The notes beneath the pieces are model-generated. The model searched no databases and was not told the DNA's origin. It saw nothing but the letters and a program-made list of their open reading frames with translations. From Pseudomonas kermanshahensis (GTDB lineage Bacteria > Pseudomonadota > Gammaproteobacteria > Pseudomonadales > Pseudomonadaceae), in NCBI RefSeq assembly GCF_014269205.2, contig NZ_JABWRY020000001.1, positions 2,542,001 to 2,606,000 of the forward strand: a stretch of 64,000 nucleotides of DNA, in the 5' to 3' direction. A program made the position numbers and the translations under genes. The stretch's first letter is position 1, and every line of letters begins with the position of its first letter. Of the stretch, positions 16,924 to 25,665 are shown piece after piece.

Positions 16924-17910
16924 ATGACATTTAAAGCGCTGCTTCTCACGAAAGAGGGTGAAACGGTCTCATCGAACGTGGTGGATTTCTCTGAAGGGGA
17001 TCTCATGCCAGGGGACGTCACCGTTGCTGTGGAGTTCTCCACGGTGAACTACAAAGACGCGATGGCTCTCACCGGTCGTGGTGGTGTGGTGCGCAGCTAC
17101 CCCCTGATCCCTGGGATCGACTTCGCCGGCACCGTCATCGAGTCGAGCAACCCGGAATTCAAGGTTGGAGACCGTGTGCTCGCTAATGGCTGGGAGCTTA
17201 GCCAGAGCCACCACGGAGGCTTTGCTCAAAAGGCTCGTGTGAAGGGCGAGTGGCTGGTCAAAATCCCGGACGAATTCACCACCAAAGACGCCATGGCCAT
17301 CGGAACCGCTGGCTACACCGCGATGCTGAGCGTGCTGGCACTCGAGCACGGCGGACTGACTCCTGAGCGTGGCGACATCTTGGTGACCGGGGCCAACGGT
17401 GGTGCTGGCTCTATCGCTATCGCGCTGCTGTCGAAGCTCGGCTATCGAGTGGTCGCCTCAACAGGTCGTCTCAGCGAGTCGGACTACCTCAAGTCACTTG
17501 GTGCCGCTGAGGTCATCGACCGTCATACGCTCTCTGAAGCGGGTCGCCCAATCGGGGCTGAGCGTTGGGCTGGTGCGATTGATTCCGTGGGCAGCCACAC
17601 CCTGGCCAACGTACTGGCCCAAACGAAATATCGCGGTGTTGTAGCCGCCTTCGGCTTGGCTCAAGGCGCTGATCTTCCTGGCTCGGTGCTGCCCTTCATT
17701 CTGCGTAACGTCACGCTCGCCGGCATCGACTCGGTGAATGCACCGCGTGAAGTCCGTCTTGAAGCGTGGTCTCGCCTGGCACGCGACCTCGATTTGGACA
17801 AGCTGGGTCAGACCGTCCAAACCGTTGGTTTGGCAGATGTGCCGCGTGTTGTTCGCGAGCTTTTCGAAGGGAAAGTGCGTGGGCGTACTGTGGTCAACGT
17901 GAACGAGTGA
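16924..17910 (+). CDS. acuI: Acrylyl-CoA reductase/YhdH-type MDR oxidoreductase
   Basis: 328 residues, the usual AcuI/YhdH length. Recognisable blocks are TVNYKDAMALTGRGGVVRSYPLIPGIDFAGTV, GWELSQSHHGGFAQKARVK and the NADPH-binding VTGANGGAGSIAIALLSKLGY. Family members reduce acrylyl-CoA or related activated double bonds with NADPH and lack catalytic zinc. AAGGAG precedes the ATG. In this operon it is probably a second electrophile-reducing enzyme alongside the Old Yellow Enzyme; whether acrylyl-CoA is its true substrate cannot be read from the sequence. Confidence 0.85.
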   Translation: MTFKALLLTKEGETVSSNVVDFSEGDLMPGDVTVAVEFSTVNYKDAMALTGRGGVVRSYPLIPGIDFAGTVIESSNPEFKVGDRVLANGWELSQSHHGGFAQKARVKGEWLVKIPDEFTTKDAMAIGTAGYTAMLSVLALEHGGLTPERGDILVTGANGGAGSIAIALLSKLGYRVVASTGRLSESDYLKSLGAAEVIDRHTLSEAGRPIGAERWAGAIDSVGSHTLANVLAQTKYRGVVAAFGLAQGADLPGSVLPFILRNVTLAGIDSVNAPREVRLEAWSRLARDLDLDKLGQTVQTVGLADVPRVVRELFEGKVRGRTVVNVNE

Positions 17911-17936
17911 GGCCATCACTTCGAGGAGTCGGATAA

Positions 17937-18680
17937 ATGAGTCAGCCTACTGCAATCGTGTTCGGTGTTGGCACTACCCGAGGTGTTGGGGGAGCGGTCT
18001 GTAAGCGTTTTGCCCAAGAGGGGTATCACGTCATTGTCGCAGGCCGAACCTTGGAAAAGATCGAGGAAGTCGTTGCAGACATTGGGAGTTCCGGCATCGG
18101 GAGCGCCGAAGCGTTGCAGACTGATGTCACCGTCGAAGAGCAAGTCATCGCAGCGTTTGATCTTGCGATGTCTCCAGGCGCGGGCCGAGCCCCTGCCGAC
18201 GTCGTGGTCTTCAACGCGGGCAATAACGCCCTGATCGATTTCACTCAGCTCACAGCCAGCCAGTTCGAGGACTTTTGGCGAGTAGGCTGCTATTCCGGCT
18301 TCCTCGTTGGCAGAGAAGCAGCCAGGCGGCTGGTTCCTCTGGGTCGAGGCACCGTGATTTTTACTGGTGCTTCCGGAAGCTTAAGGGGCAAGCCTGGATT
18401 TGCCCACTTTGCCGCCGCCAAGGCTGGTTTGCGGATGATCTCTCAGAGCATGGCACGCGAGTATGGGCCTAAAGGTATTCATGTGGCTCATGTCGTGATC
18501 GATGGCGGGATCCTGGGTGATCGTCTGCGAAATGCCGCCCCGGCCAGGGTTGAGAGCATCGGGGAAGAGGGGCTGTTGGGTTACGAGGCAATTGCTGAGA
18601 ACTACTGGACGTTGCATCGGCAGCCACGATCCGCCTGGACTCAAGAACTCGACCTTAGGCCGTTCAAAGAAAGTTGGTGA
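17937..18680 (+). CDS. SDR-family protein with Phe in place of the catalytic Tyr
   Basis: 247 residues with an SDR Rossmann fold: IVFGVGTTRGVGGAVCKRFA, the NAG motif VVFNAGN, and the active-site strand FTGASGSLRGKPGFAHFAAAKAGL. The expected YxxxK is FAAAK, so the catalytic tyrosine is replaced by phenylalanine while the Ser and Lys remain. I recall the same change in a subfamily of SDRs, so it is probably not a disabling mutation in this strain, but classical dehydrogenase chemistry is doubtful. GAGGAG precedes the ATG, and the gene is within the TetR-controlled operon. Confidence 0.82.
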   Translation: MSQPTAIVFGVGTTRGVGGAVCKRFAQEGYHVIVAGRTLEKIEEVVADIGSSGIGSAEALQTDVTVEEQVIAAFDLAMSPGAGRAPADVVVFNAGNNALIDFTQLTASQFEDFWRVGCYSGFLVGREAARRLVPLGRGTVIFTGASGSLRGKPGFAHFAAAKAGLRMISQSMAREYGPKGIHVAHVVIDGGILGDRLRNAAPARVESIGEEGLLGYEAIAENYWTLHRQPRSAWTQELDLRPFKESW

Positions 18681-18732
18681 TCGCCTGATCACCTGCACTT
18701 CCGGCACATCTACGTTTTGGAATTTTGAAGAT

Positions 18733-19734
18733 ATGAAAGCGTTTCTGATTGATCGCTACGGCAAAGACGTCGTTGGTGATATCACTGAAGTGCCAGAGCC
18801 AAAGGTGGGTGATTTCGATGTTCTGGTTGAGACCCACGCTGCAAGCGTGAACGTTCTTGATATCAAAATCCGCAAGGGCGAGTTCAAGCGGATTCTGCCT
18901 TTCCAGATGCCCCTGATCTTGGGTAACGATGTCGCTGGCATCGTGAAACGGATCGGTGGGAAAGTCAGCCGCTTCCAGGTGGGCGACGAGGTGTACGCAC
19001 GTGTCGGCCAGGCGCGTATGGGCGGCTTTGCGGAATTCGTGGCCGTCAACGAAGCGGCAGTCTCGCCCAAGCCTACCAATCTGAGCATGGAGGAGGCGGC
19101 TTCGCTGCCATTGGTGGGCCTCACAGCCTGGCAGGCTTTGGCGGAAATGGCCAAGGTTCAACCAGGGCAAAGGGTTCTGATTCATGCCGGTTCCGGTGGC
19201 GTCGGTAGCATCGCCATCCAAGTCGCCAAGCACCTGGGAGCATTCGTCGCAACAACCACGAGTACCGTCAATGTGCCGTGGGTTAAGGCGCTGGGTGCCG
19301 ATGTGGTGATCGATTACAAGACCCAGCATTTCGAATCGCAGTTGAGTGATTACGATGTCGTGCTCAGTGGGCTGGGCGGTGATGTTCTCGAAAAATCCCT
19401 CCAGGTACTGAAGCCAGGTGGTCAGTTGATTTCCATCTCTGGCCCACCTACCCCTGAGTTTGCTGAGCAGCTTCGCCTTTCCTGGTTGTTCAAGCAGGTC
19501 GTGCGTTTGATCAGCCGTGGGATCAGGAAAAAATCTGAGCAGAAGGGCGTCAGCTACAAGTTTCTGTTCATGAGGGAGAGTGGTGCGCAACTGGCTGATC
19601 TGGCCAAGCTGGTTGAGGCTGGGATTATCAAGCCTGTAGTGGATCGCACCTTCCCATTGGATTCGACGCGTGATGCTCTGGCATACGTCGCGGAAGGCAG
19701 AGCCAAAGGTAAGGTAGTGGTGAAGGTGAGGTGA
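18733..19734 (+). CDS. Zinc-independent MDR quinone oxidoreductase-like protein
   Basis: 333 residues. It has the quinone oxidoreductase (MDR) pattern: SVNVLDIKIRKGEFK, PLILGNDVAGIVKRIG, and the nucleotide-binding VLIHAGSGGVGSIAIQVAKHLGA. No zinc-binding cysteines are present, as expected for the group. It probably reduces quinones, enones or 2-alkenals with NADPH. It is the last gene of the operon and is closed by a terminator. Confidence 0.87.
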   Translation: MKAFLIDRYGKDVVGDITEVPEPKVGDFDVLVETHAASVNVLDIKIRKGEFKRILPFQMPLILGNDVAGIVKRIGGKVSRFQVGDEVYARVGQARMGGFAEFVAVNEAAVSPKPTNLSMEEAASLPLVGLTAWQALAEMAKVQPGQRVLIHAGSGGVGSIAIQVAKHLGAFVATTTSTVNVPWVKALGADVVIDYKTQHFESQLSDYDVVLSGLGGDVLEKSLQVLKPGGQLISISGPPTPEFAEQLRLSWLFKQVVRLISRGIRKKSEQKGVSYKFLFMRESGAQLADLAKLVEAGIIKPVVDRTFPLDSTRDALAYVAEGRAKGKVVVKVR

Positions 19735-19746
19735 TCACCTGGGCGC

Positions 19747-19770
19747 AAAGGGGAGCGAAAGCTCCCCTTT
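19747..19770 (+). terminator. Rho-independent terminator of the TetR-controlled operon
   Basis: AAAGGGGAGC and GCTCCCCTTT form a perfect ten-base stem with a GAAA tetraloop, twelve bases after the last stop codon of the operon. Confidence 0.85.
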
Positions 19771-19846
19771 GTCGGCTAGTCGCTAGTCTCGTCATCCGAG
19801 GCTCGGCATCTCATTCTTCAGAGATTCACGTACCCAGTAGATTGGC

Positions 19847-20266
19847 TCAGAAGCCCCTCTCAGTCCGTAGTGACGAAGATGACTCAACCCCCCGAATGGT
19901 TAACCCTCTACCGCGTAGTGTCCTGATTTCGAACGGCGCTTGTAGGGCCTTAAGCACTTTTCTCAGATAACAAATTTGTACTTCTATGATCTTGGTACCG
20001 GGATTGAACTGGTATCCCCAAATTTCCTCATAGATCGTCGTTCGGCTCACGACGTTTCCTTGATGGCGAAGAAGCAATGTCAAAAGGCGGCAAGACGTGG
20101 CCTTGAGCGGAAAGTGAAGATCTTCGAATCTGACAGTCCGCGTGCTTGCATCCACGATGAGCTCACGTACGGGGGGCGTGAAAGCTTGCTGATCTTCAAG
20201 ATGTCCTAGGTAGGAATTGCCTCCCACGCCTTTCTGGGAGCTTACGCTGGGCTCTAAAATAGCCAT
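19847..20266 (-). CDS. Stand-alone OmpR-type winged-helix protein
   Basis: 139 residues. About residues 38-125 form a Trans_reg_C winged helix: TRTVRFEDLHFPLKATSCRLL, then GNVVSRTTIYEEIWGY and IIEVQICYLRKVLKAL, ending RTLRGRGLTIRG. There is no receiver domain; the first 35 residues are too short and lack a phosphorylatable Asp pattern. It starts eleven bases after the glutaredoxin gene on the same strand. It may be a naturally short DNA-binding protein or the preserved end of a response regulator. Moderate confidence that it is expressed. Confidence 0.72.
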   Translation of the reverse strand: MAILEPSVSSQKGVGGNSYLGHLEDQQAFTPPVRELIVDASTRTVRFEDLHFPLKATSCRLLTLLLRHQGNVVSRTTIYEEIWGYQFNPGTKIIEVQICYLRKVLKALQAPFEIRTLRGRGLTIRGVESSSSLRTERGF

Positions 20267-20277
20267 CTATCTGTTGG

Positions 20278-20910
20278 TCAAGCAGCTTGGTTGAAGAGCA
20301 GGGGAACGCCACATGCCTCACTCAATCGATGCATGTAATCGCGCACTTGATCTGGGAATTCAACGGTTCGAACGATGGAGAGCGATCGCAATACGGGCCA
20401 AAGCGTCACATCGTTGATGCCGATTGTTGTTCTGTCCTTTACCAGCGGAACAAGGTCGTTGATCAGAGGTTGCAGTTCCGCCACCAGCTTGGATGTGGCT
20501 CCACGCAAAGCCTCCAGATCCCCGAAGGCTTGTTCCTCCCGCAGCCGGTACGCCTCTCTTGCCATTGGCGTGTTGATTTCTGCGAAGTCTGCCTGGACGA
20601 AGCGTGGTATGAATAGCTTGAGTGCCGTGGGCCAGGCTTCTTTGATCCAAGCGTCCAAGGTTGGGTCTTGCGGCGCCACCAGTACTGTCGGGCCGATGCC
20701 ATCGAGATATCGCACGATATCTAGGCTTTCCCCAATATGGCTGCCGTCTTCCTTCTGCAGGATCGGCACAGCCTTTTTTCCAATCAGGCGCAGGGGCGTT
20801 TCGGCATCGCTCTCCATGATGACCTGAAGCATCACCGGGAGACTCTTGAGTCCAACGATCATCCTAGCACGCGTGCAGAACGGGCAATGTTCGTAAAAAT
20901 AGAGTTTCAT
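20278..20910 (-). CDS. grxB: Glutaredoxin 2 family protein
   Basis: 210 residues starting MKLYFYEHCPFCTRARMIVG, with the CPFC dithiol of the Grx2 N-terminal thioredoxin domain. The KKAVPILQKEDGSHIGESLDIVRYLD block binds glutathione, and a helical GST-like C-terminal domain follows. An ATG one codon upstream is also possible. It reduces mixed disulfides with glutathione. It lies downstream of the PQQ-dehydrogenase operon on the same strand, but its 40-base gap suggests it may have its own promoter. Confidence 0.88.
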   Translation of the reverse strand: MKLYFYEHCPFCTRARMIVGLKSLPVMLQVIMESDAETPLRLIGKKAVPILQKEDGSHIGESLDIVRYLDGIGPTVLVAPQDPTLDAWIKEAWPTALKLFIPRFVQADFAEINTPMAREAYRLREEQAFGDLEALRGATSKLVAELQPLINDLVPLVKDRTTIGINDVTLWPVLRSLSIVRTVEFPDQVRDYMHRLSEACGVPLLFNQAA

Positions 20911-20951
20911 CATTCAAATTTAACCGGATTACTACCGTTGGGCCTGGATGC

Positions 20952-21704
20952 TCAGAACTGTACTGAGCGTGTCAGTCCGCCATCCACGAGCAAGTTTGTG
21001 CCGGTGGTAAAGCTTGCAGCAGGGCTGGCCAGGAATACGACTGCTTTGGCTACTTCATCGGGTGTAGCCATGCGGCCCAACGGGTTTTCAGCTAGGCATT
21101 TCGCGAAGGTCTCGGGCTGGTCGCGCTCTATGTCACCCCATACGCCCTCAGGAAAATATACGTTTCCTGGGGAGACAGAGTTCACCCGAATACCTTCGCG
21201 CGCATGGCGTGCAGAAAGCGTTTTACCGTAGTGCAGCAAGGCTGCTTTCAATACGCCGTATGGCTCGGCGAACATATCGACTTCGCGGCCCGATACGCTG
21301 GAAATTAGGACAACCGATGCGGCTTGCGATTCACGCAGGGCGGGCAAGGCGGCTTTGACCATCGTCGCACTTCCCAGTAAATCGGTGTCGAAGGCTCGCC
21401 GCCATGTCTGCAAGTCATCTCCGCCAGCCAGAGCGCTCACGTTCGGCACGACGATATCGATTCCTCCAAGACGCTGCGCTGCATCCGTGACCCACGCCTG
21501 CACCTGGTCGGGCTGGGTGACATCAACGGCGGTACCGATGGCGTCATGACCGAGTGCTTGTTGCGTCGTTTGGACGCCTGCGGTACCCCGAGCACAGAAT
21601 GCCACCTTGGCGCCCTCATCGAGAAACAACTTGGCAATTGCCCGCCCGATACCCCTGGAAGCTCCGCTAACCAGTACGCGTTTACCTTGCAAGCCCAAAT
21701 CCAT
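20952..21704 (-). CDS. SDR-family NAD(P)-dependent oxidoreductase
   Basis: 250 residues with the classical SDR pattern: VLVSGASRGIGRAIAKLFL near the N-terminus, the catalytic Ser in VVLISSVSGRE, Y-x3-K in PYGVLKAALLHYGK, and the C-terminal TTGTNLLVDGGLT. The ATG at 21704 has AGGAG at the right spacing. It is downstream of the PQQ dehydrogenase and separated from it by a strong hairpin. It may reduce or oxidise the sugar or polyol intermediate handled by the operon. Confidence 0.88.
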   Translation of the reverse strand: MDLGLQGKRVLVSGASRGIGRAIAKLFLDEGAKVAFCARGTAGVQTTQQALGHDAIGTAVDVTQPDQVQAWVTDAAQRLGGIDIVVPNVSALAGGDDLQTWRRAFDTDLLGSATMVKAALPALRESQAASVVLISSVSGREVDMFAEPYGVLKAALLHYGKTLSARHAREGIRVNSVSPGNVYFPEGVWGDIERDQPETFAKCLAENPLGRMATPDEVAKAVVFLASPAASFTTGTNLLVDGGLTRSVQF

Positions 21705-21733
21705 GATCAAACTCCTCTGTGAATCAGTGTCAA

Positions 21734-21757
21734 GACGGGGCCCAAGTGGGCCCCGTC
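21734..21757 (-). terminator. Strong hairpin between PQQ dehydrogenase and SDR genes
   Basis: GACGGGGCCC and GGGCCCCGTC form a ten-base perfect stem with a four-base loop. There is no T-tract, so it may act as an RNA processing or stability element rather than a full terminator. Confidence 0.5.
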
Positions 21758-21763
21758 AAGGCA

Positions 21764-23794
21764 TTACTTACGCAGCTTGTATGCGATGATTTCGTCGCTG
21801 GTGCCGGTTTCCATGAAGGCGTGGCCAGACGCTGAGACGAGCACATACTGCTCGCCATCAACCTCGTACGAGATCGGGTTGGCTTGGGCGCCCGCCGTCA
21901 ATGCGTCTTCCCACAGCACCTCACCGGTAGCCGTGTCGATGGCTCGGAACAAGTTGTCAGTCGCCGCGCCGACGAAGGTGAGTCCACCTGCGGTGACCAC
22001 CGTTCCGCCATTGTTCGGCAAGCCGATATTCAGTGGCAGATGCGACGGGATGCCGAAAGGCCCGTTGCGACGCGCGGTACCCAGCGGCTCGTCCCACACG
22101 GTCTTGCCGGTATCCAGGCTGATTGCACGAATTCCGCCATACGGTGGTGCCGAGCACGGTACGCCGGTGCCCCAGTTACGCCATCCCGCATTCACACTGA
22201 TCGCGTAAGGCGCGTTGACCTGCGGATAGGTCGATGCTCCACCTTCGCCCTTGCCCGATTTGCTGCCAGCCTTGTTCAGCGAGGTCTCATCAACCTTTGG
22301 CGCATAGATAGGTTTGAGCCCCATCTTGTCTGCCTGTTCACGCGGTATGAGCTGGTTGAGGTTAGGAATGTCGTTGTAATTGGCGATTAGCAGTCGTCGA
22401 ACTGGGTCGATCGCGACCGAACCCCAATCGGAGCCACCGTTGTAGCCTGGGTATTGAATCCAGGGACGATCCACCGATGGCGGCGTCAGGTAGCCTTCGT
22501 AGTTGGCCTGGCGGAACTGGATGCGGCACATCAACTGATCGAGTGGTGAGAAGCCCCACATGTCCGCTTCGGTTTTCGGCGCCTTGCGTAGAGTGTGCCA
22601 CTCGGAGGTAGGTTGAGTATTAGCCAGGAATTGGGGTTCAACGGAGCCGCCTTTTGGTGCCTTGACTTCACCAATCGGAACCAGAGGCTCGCCAGTTGCG
22701 CGATCCAGGATGTAGATGTCACCCTGCTTCGTCGGCAGCAGCACTGCAGCCACTGGTTTTCCGTCCTTATCAGGGAAATCAAGAAGGGTTGGCTGACTGC
22801 CCAGATCATAATCCCACACATCATGGCGGATGGTCTGGAAGTGCCATACGTCCTTGCCCGTCTTCACGTCGACGGCCACCAGTGAGGTCGAATACTTGTT
22901 TTCTTCCTCGCTACGGTTGGAGCCGAAGTAATCAATTGAGGAGTTGCTGATCGGCAGGTAGACGTAGCCAAGCTGCTCATCGCCCACTGCAGCCGTCCAC
23001 ATATTCGGGGTGCCACGGGTGTAGGTGCTGCCTTCGGCTGGGCCATGAACGTTTTCAGCGTTACCCAGATCCCAAGCCCAGGCCATTTTCCCGGTGATCG
23101 CGTCGTAGCCGCGAATCACCCCAGAAGGTGCATCCTCGTCCTGACCGTCGCGGATTTGTGCTCCCGTGACCACCACGCCATTGACGATGGTAGGTGGCGC
23201 TGTAACCGCATACCAGCCGGGGACTTTTTTGCCCAGACCTTCCCAAAGATCTACGGTGCCGTTTTGCCCGAAGTCCTTGCAAGGCTCGCCCGTGCGCAGA
23301 TCTACAGCTACCAGCCTCGCATCCAGTGTCGCTTCTACCACACGGCTGCGGCATTGTGCGGACTCAGGGATCTCTGGCGCGGTATACACCGCTACGCCGC
23401 GGCATGCTGCTGCGTGAGGAATGGCCTGATCAGGAACTCCAGGGTCGTGACGCCAGTTTTCCTTGCCGGTTGCAGCATTGATTGAAATAAGGATGTTTTT
23501 AGCAGAGCACATCAGCAGGTCGTTGCCGACCTTGACCGGGGTTGTTTCAGGCGAGTACCGACTGCCAGGATTCGGCAAGTCCCGTGTGTGATACACAAAT
23601 GCGCGCTCCAGGCGCCCGACGTTTTCCGGGGTAATCTGCTTGAGTGGGCTGAAGCGCTGAGCGTTGTGATCGCCGCCATAGAATGGCCAATCGCTGCCTA
23701 CCTGAGGCATCTGCTGAGCTTGAGCGAACTGCATCTGAAGCACGCAAGAAATGGCGAGCGCCAGCGCGCTTCTGCATTTGACTGTTAGGAACAT
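21764..23794 (-). CDS. PQQ-dependent dehydrogenase, catalytic subunit
   Basis: 676 residues. A signal peptide (about residues 1-25, AQA-QQ cleavage) is followed by the quinoprotein propeller: DWPFYGGDHNAQRFSPL, repeated W-motif blades, the IRHDVWDYDLGSQP segment near the PQQ pocket, and WDEPLGTARRNGPFG. It resembles the catalytic part of membrane glucose/quinate/polyol dehydrogenases but lacks their N-terminal membrane domain. That domain is encoded by the neighbouring gene. It should oxidise a sugar, cyclitol or polyol in the periplasm and pass electrons to ubiquinone. The ATG at 23794 has AAGAGG upstream; longer in-frame starts lack a signal peptide. Confidence 0.88.
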   Translation of the reverse strand: MFLTVKCRSALALAISCVLQMQFAQAQQMPQVGSDWPFYGGDHNAQRFSPLKQITPENVGRLERAFVYHTRDLPNPGSRYSPETTPVKVGNDLLMCSAKNILISINAATGKENWRHDPGVPDQAIPHAAACRGVAVYTAPEIPESAQCRSRVVEATLDARLVAVDLRTGEPCKDFGQNGTVDLWEGLGKKVPGWYAVTAPPTIVNGVVVTGAQIRDGQDEDAPSGVIRGYDAITGKMAWAWDLGNAENVHGPAEGSTYTRGTPNMWTAAVGDEQLGYVYLPISNSSIDYFGSNRSEEENKYSTSLVAVDVKTGKDVWHFQTIRHDVWDYDLGSQPTLLDFPDKDGKPVAAVLLPTKQGDIYILDRATGEPLVPIGEVKAPKGGSVEPQFLANTQPTSEWHTLRKAPKTEADMWGFSPLDQLMCRIQFRQANYEGYLTPPSVDRPWIQYPGYNGGSDWGSVAIDPVRRLLIANYNDIPNLNQLIPREQADKMGLKPIYAPKVDETSLNKAGSKSGKGEGGASTYPQVNAPYAISVNAGWRNWGTGVPCSAPPYGGIRAISLDTGKTVWDEPLGTARRNGPFGIPSHLPLNIGLPNNGGTVVTAGGLTFVGAATDNLFRAIDTATGEVLWEDALTAGAQANPISYEVDGEQYVLVSASGHAFMETGTSDEIIAYKLRK

Positions 23795-23805
23795 TACAAA
23801 CCTCT

Positions 23806-24204
23806 TTACGCAGCAGAGCGGGGGGCGCGACGCAATGACGGCGACACGGCAAGGATCAACAACAGGATGACGGTGATTGCCACGAGACGTGGTACAAGCC
23901 CCCACCAGTTGAGTCCGACTTCCCATAAAGCCCAGACCAGTGTCAGGCCCCAGATCACGGCGAACAGGTACACAGCTGCTAATCGTTGCCTGCACAGCAG
24001 AACAGCGGTTACTACGCATCCCGCCCCGGTGAGGGCGTAATACCAGCTACCGCCCAAAGCCATCAGCCATACGCCTCCGCCAAAAAGGGCCATGCCAAAT
24101 GCCCCCAGCGCCAGGGCTAACACGACGGTCGCCAGCCGCCATTTCCCGCTGTGACCAGCCGAGGCCCGGCCGTTGCTGCGGGATTCATTACTACGTTGAT
24201 TCAT
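23806..24204 (-). CDS. Membrane anchor subunit of the PQQ dehydrogenase
   Basis: 132 residues with four or five hydrophobic segments. Sequence such as FGGGVWLMALGGSWYYALTG and WALWEVGLNWWGLVPRL matches the N-terminal membrane domain of PQQ glucose/quinate dehydrogenases, here as a separate protein eleven bases before the catalytic gene. The same split is known for the SldB/SldA polyol dehydrogenase of acetic acid bacteria. It would hold the catalytic subunit at the inner membrane and carry the ubiquinone site. A frameshift origin is unlikely because the catalytic gene has its own signal peptide and ribosome site. Confidence 0.82.
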   Translation of the reverse strand: MNQRSNESRSNGRASAGHSGKWRLATVVLALALGAFGMALFGGGVWLMALGGSWYYALTGAGCVVTAVLLCRQRLAAVYLFAVIWGLTLVWALWEVGLNWWGLVPRLVAITVILLLILAVSPSLRRAPRSAA

Positions 24205-24235
24205 GACGCCACTACTTCCTTCATTTGCTATTGAT

Positions 24236-25537
24236 TCAGGCCACGGCCTGTTTGCCGGAGGCTGTAAAGCCGATGGGCCGACGTGTGCAGAACATCGAGA
24301 GGACTGAGCCGATCACAAGTAATGCGCCGACGACGACGAAGGCCAAGGCGAAGCTGCCAGAGCCGGCCACCACGTAGCCAGTCACGATCGGAGCGAGGAG
24401 ACCGAACAGATTGCCGACTGCAGTGATAAAGCCAGCTGCAGTGCCGACATCGTCTTCCGAGCGCACCAGATCGTTGACCAGCGAGAGGTTCAGGGAAATC
24501 GCTGAGGCACAAGTGGCTAGCGAAAGCGTGATTACGAAAAGAATTGCCCAGGTATTGTCGATTGCAGGAACCAGGAAGATGACCGAAGACGCCAGCAAGA
24601 CGCTGGCAACGACCATGCGCCTCTGTCCCGATTCTGCGGCCCCTGGGCGCATCACTTTGTCACTCCAGCGACCAATGACGATGGCAAGAATTGCAGCGCC
24701 CAGATACGGAATCGCGGTGTAGATACCGCTCGACATCACCGTCAGACCTTTCTCGGCTTGCAGATAGCTTGGCAACCAGGTCAGGAAGAAGTAGGTGGCA
24801 TAGACCGCACATCCATGGGACAAGGCGATGGCCCACATGCTGCTAGAGCGAGCGAGGCCTTTCAGACCAAGGGAAACAGTCCGGGCAGGGTCTGCACTGG
24901 AAGAGACGCTGCCAGCGGCAATTTCTGCGCGTTCGGCATCCCCCAGCCACGGCGCTTTAGCGGGATGGCTGTACCACTTCAACCAGGCAGCCAGCCAGAC
25001 GAAGCCCAATGCACCGGCCACGACAAATGCGATGCGCCAGCCGAATGTACTGATCAGCCAGCCGAAACCAATGGCACCAATGGCCGGGCCAACCAGGCTG
25101 CCGCTGTGGAAGACCGCAGTGGCCATACCGCGCTCTTTAAGCGGCATCCATTCGCGAATGACCCGGGCACCGGCGGGGTAGGTGGTAGCTTCTCCCATGC
25201 CCATGATCAGCCTGCAACTGAGCAAAGAGATGAAACCAGTCGACAATGCAGTGCAGGCCGTTGCAACCGACCAAACACCGATCCCATAACCATTAACCTT
25301 CTTGGGGCCGAAGCGGCCCACCAGATAGCCCATGGGGATGAGAGCGAGGAAATAGAGCCACACGAACGATGAGAAGAGGTATCCCATCGCAACTGGCGAG
25401 ATATCGAATTCTTCCTTGAGGACTTTGGATGCGACTGAGAGCGAGACCCGGTCGACGTAGTTGATCAAGGTCAGGGTGAAGAGAAACGCATAGATCCATA
25501 CACGTTTTTTCTTCAGGAGACTGGTGCCTTTTTGCAT
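24236..25537 (-). CDS. MFS permease, sugar-acid/anion symporter type
   Basis: 433 residues with twelve predicted membrane segments. The start VWIYAFLFTLTLINYVDRVSLSVA and RLIMGMGEATTYPAGARVIREWMP are typical of the anion:cation symporter group, which moves galactonate, tartrate, phthalate and similar acids. The ATG at 25537 is preferred because AAGGTG is then suitably placed; an ATG two codons upstream would overlap it. Within this operon it probably imports the acid formed in the periplasm by the PQQ dehydrogenase. Confidence 0.87.
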   Translation of the reverse strand: MQKGTSLLKKKRVWIYAFLFTLTLINYVDRVSLSVASKVLKEEFDISPVAMGYLFSSFVWLYFLALIPMGYLVGRFGPKKVNGYGIGVWSVATACTALSTGFISLLSCRLIMGMGEATTYPAGARVIREWMPLKERGMATAVFHSGSLVGPAIGAIGFGWLISTFGWRIAFVVAGALGFVWLAAWLKWYSHPAKAPWLGDAERAEIAAGSVSSSADPARTVSLGLKGLARSSSMWAIALSHGCAVYATYFFLTWLPSYLQAEKGLTVMSSGIYTAIPYLGAAILAIVIGRWSDKVMRPGAAESGQRRMVVASVLLASSVIFLVPAIDNTWAILFVITLSLATCASAISLNLSLVNDLVRSEDDVGTAAGFITAVGNLFGLLAPIVTGYVVAGSGSFALAFVVVGALLVIGSVLSMFCTRRPIGFTASGKQAVA

Positions 25538-25665
25538 CGCCATCACCTTTGTACTTATTGGGACGATCCAGAGGAGTATCGGGCTGTACGGCACGAGCCC
25601 GCTCAACGAGCCCAGGCAGAAGGGCGTTCAACGTGAGCGGGTACCACCGTATGGTCAGAGAATGG

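Noticed and set aside
15720..17042. 440-residue minus-strand frame opposite the ene-reductase and second hydrolase
   Set aside because: It spans two real genes on the other strand and contains no family signature, so it is an antisense shadow.
18664..19590. 308-residue minus-strand frame opposite the MDR gene
   Set aside because: Complementary to a clear quinone oxidoreductase gene; no motif of its own.
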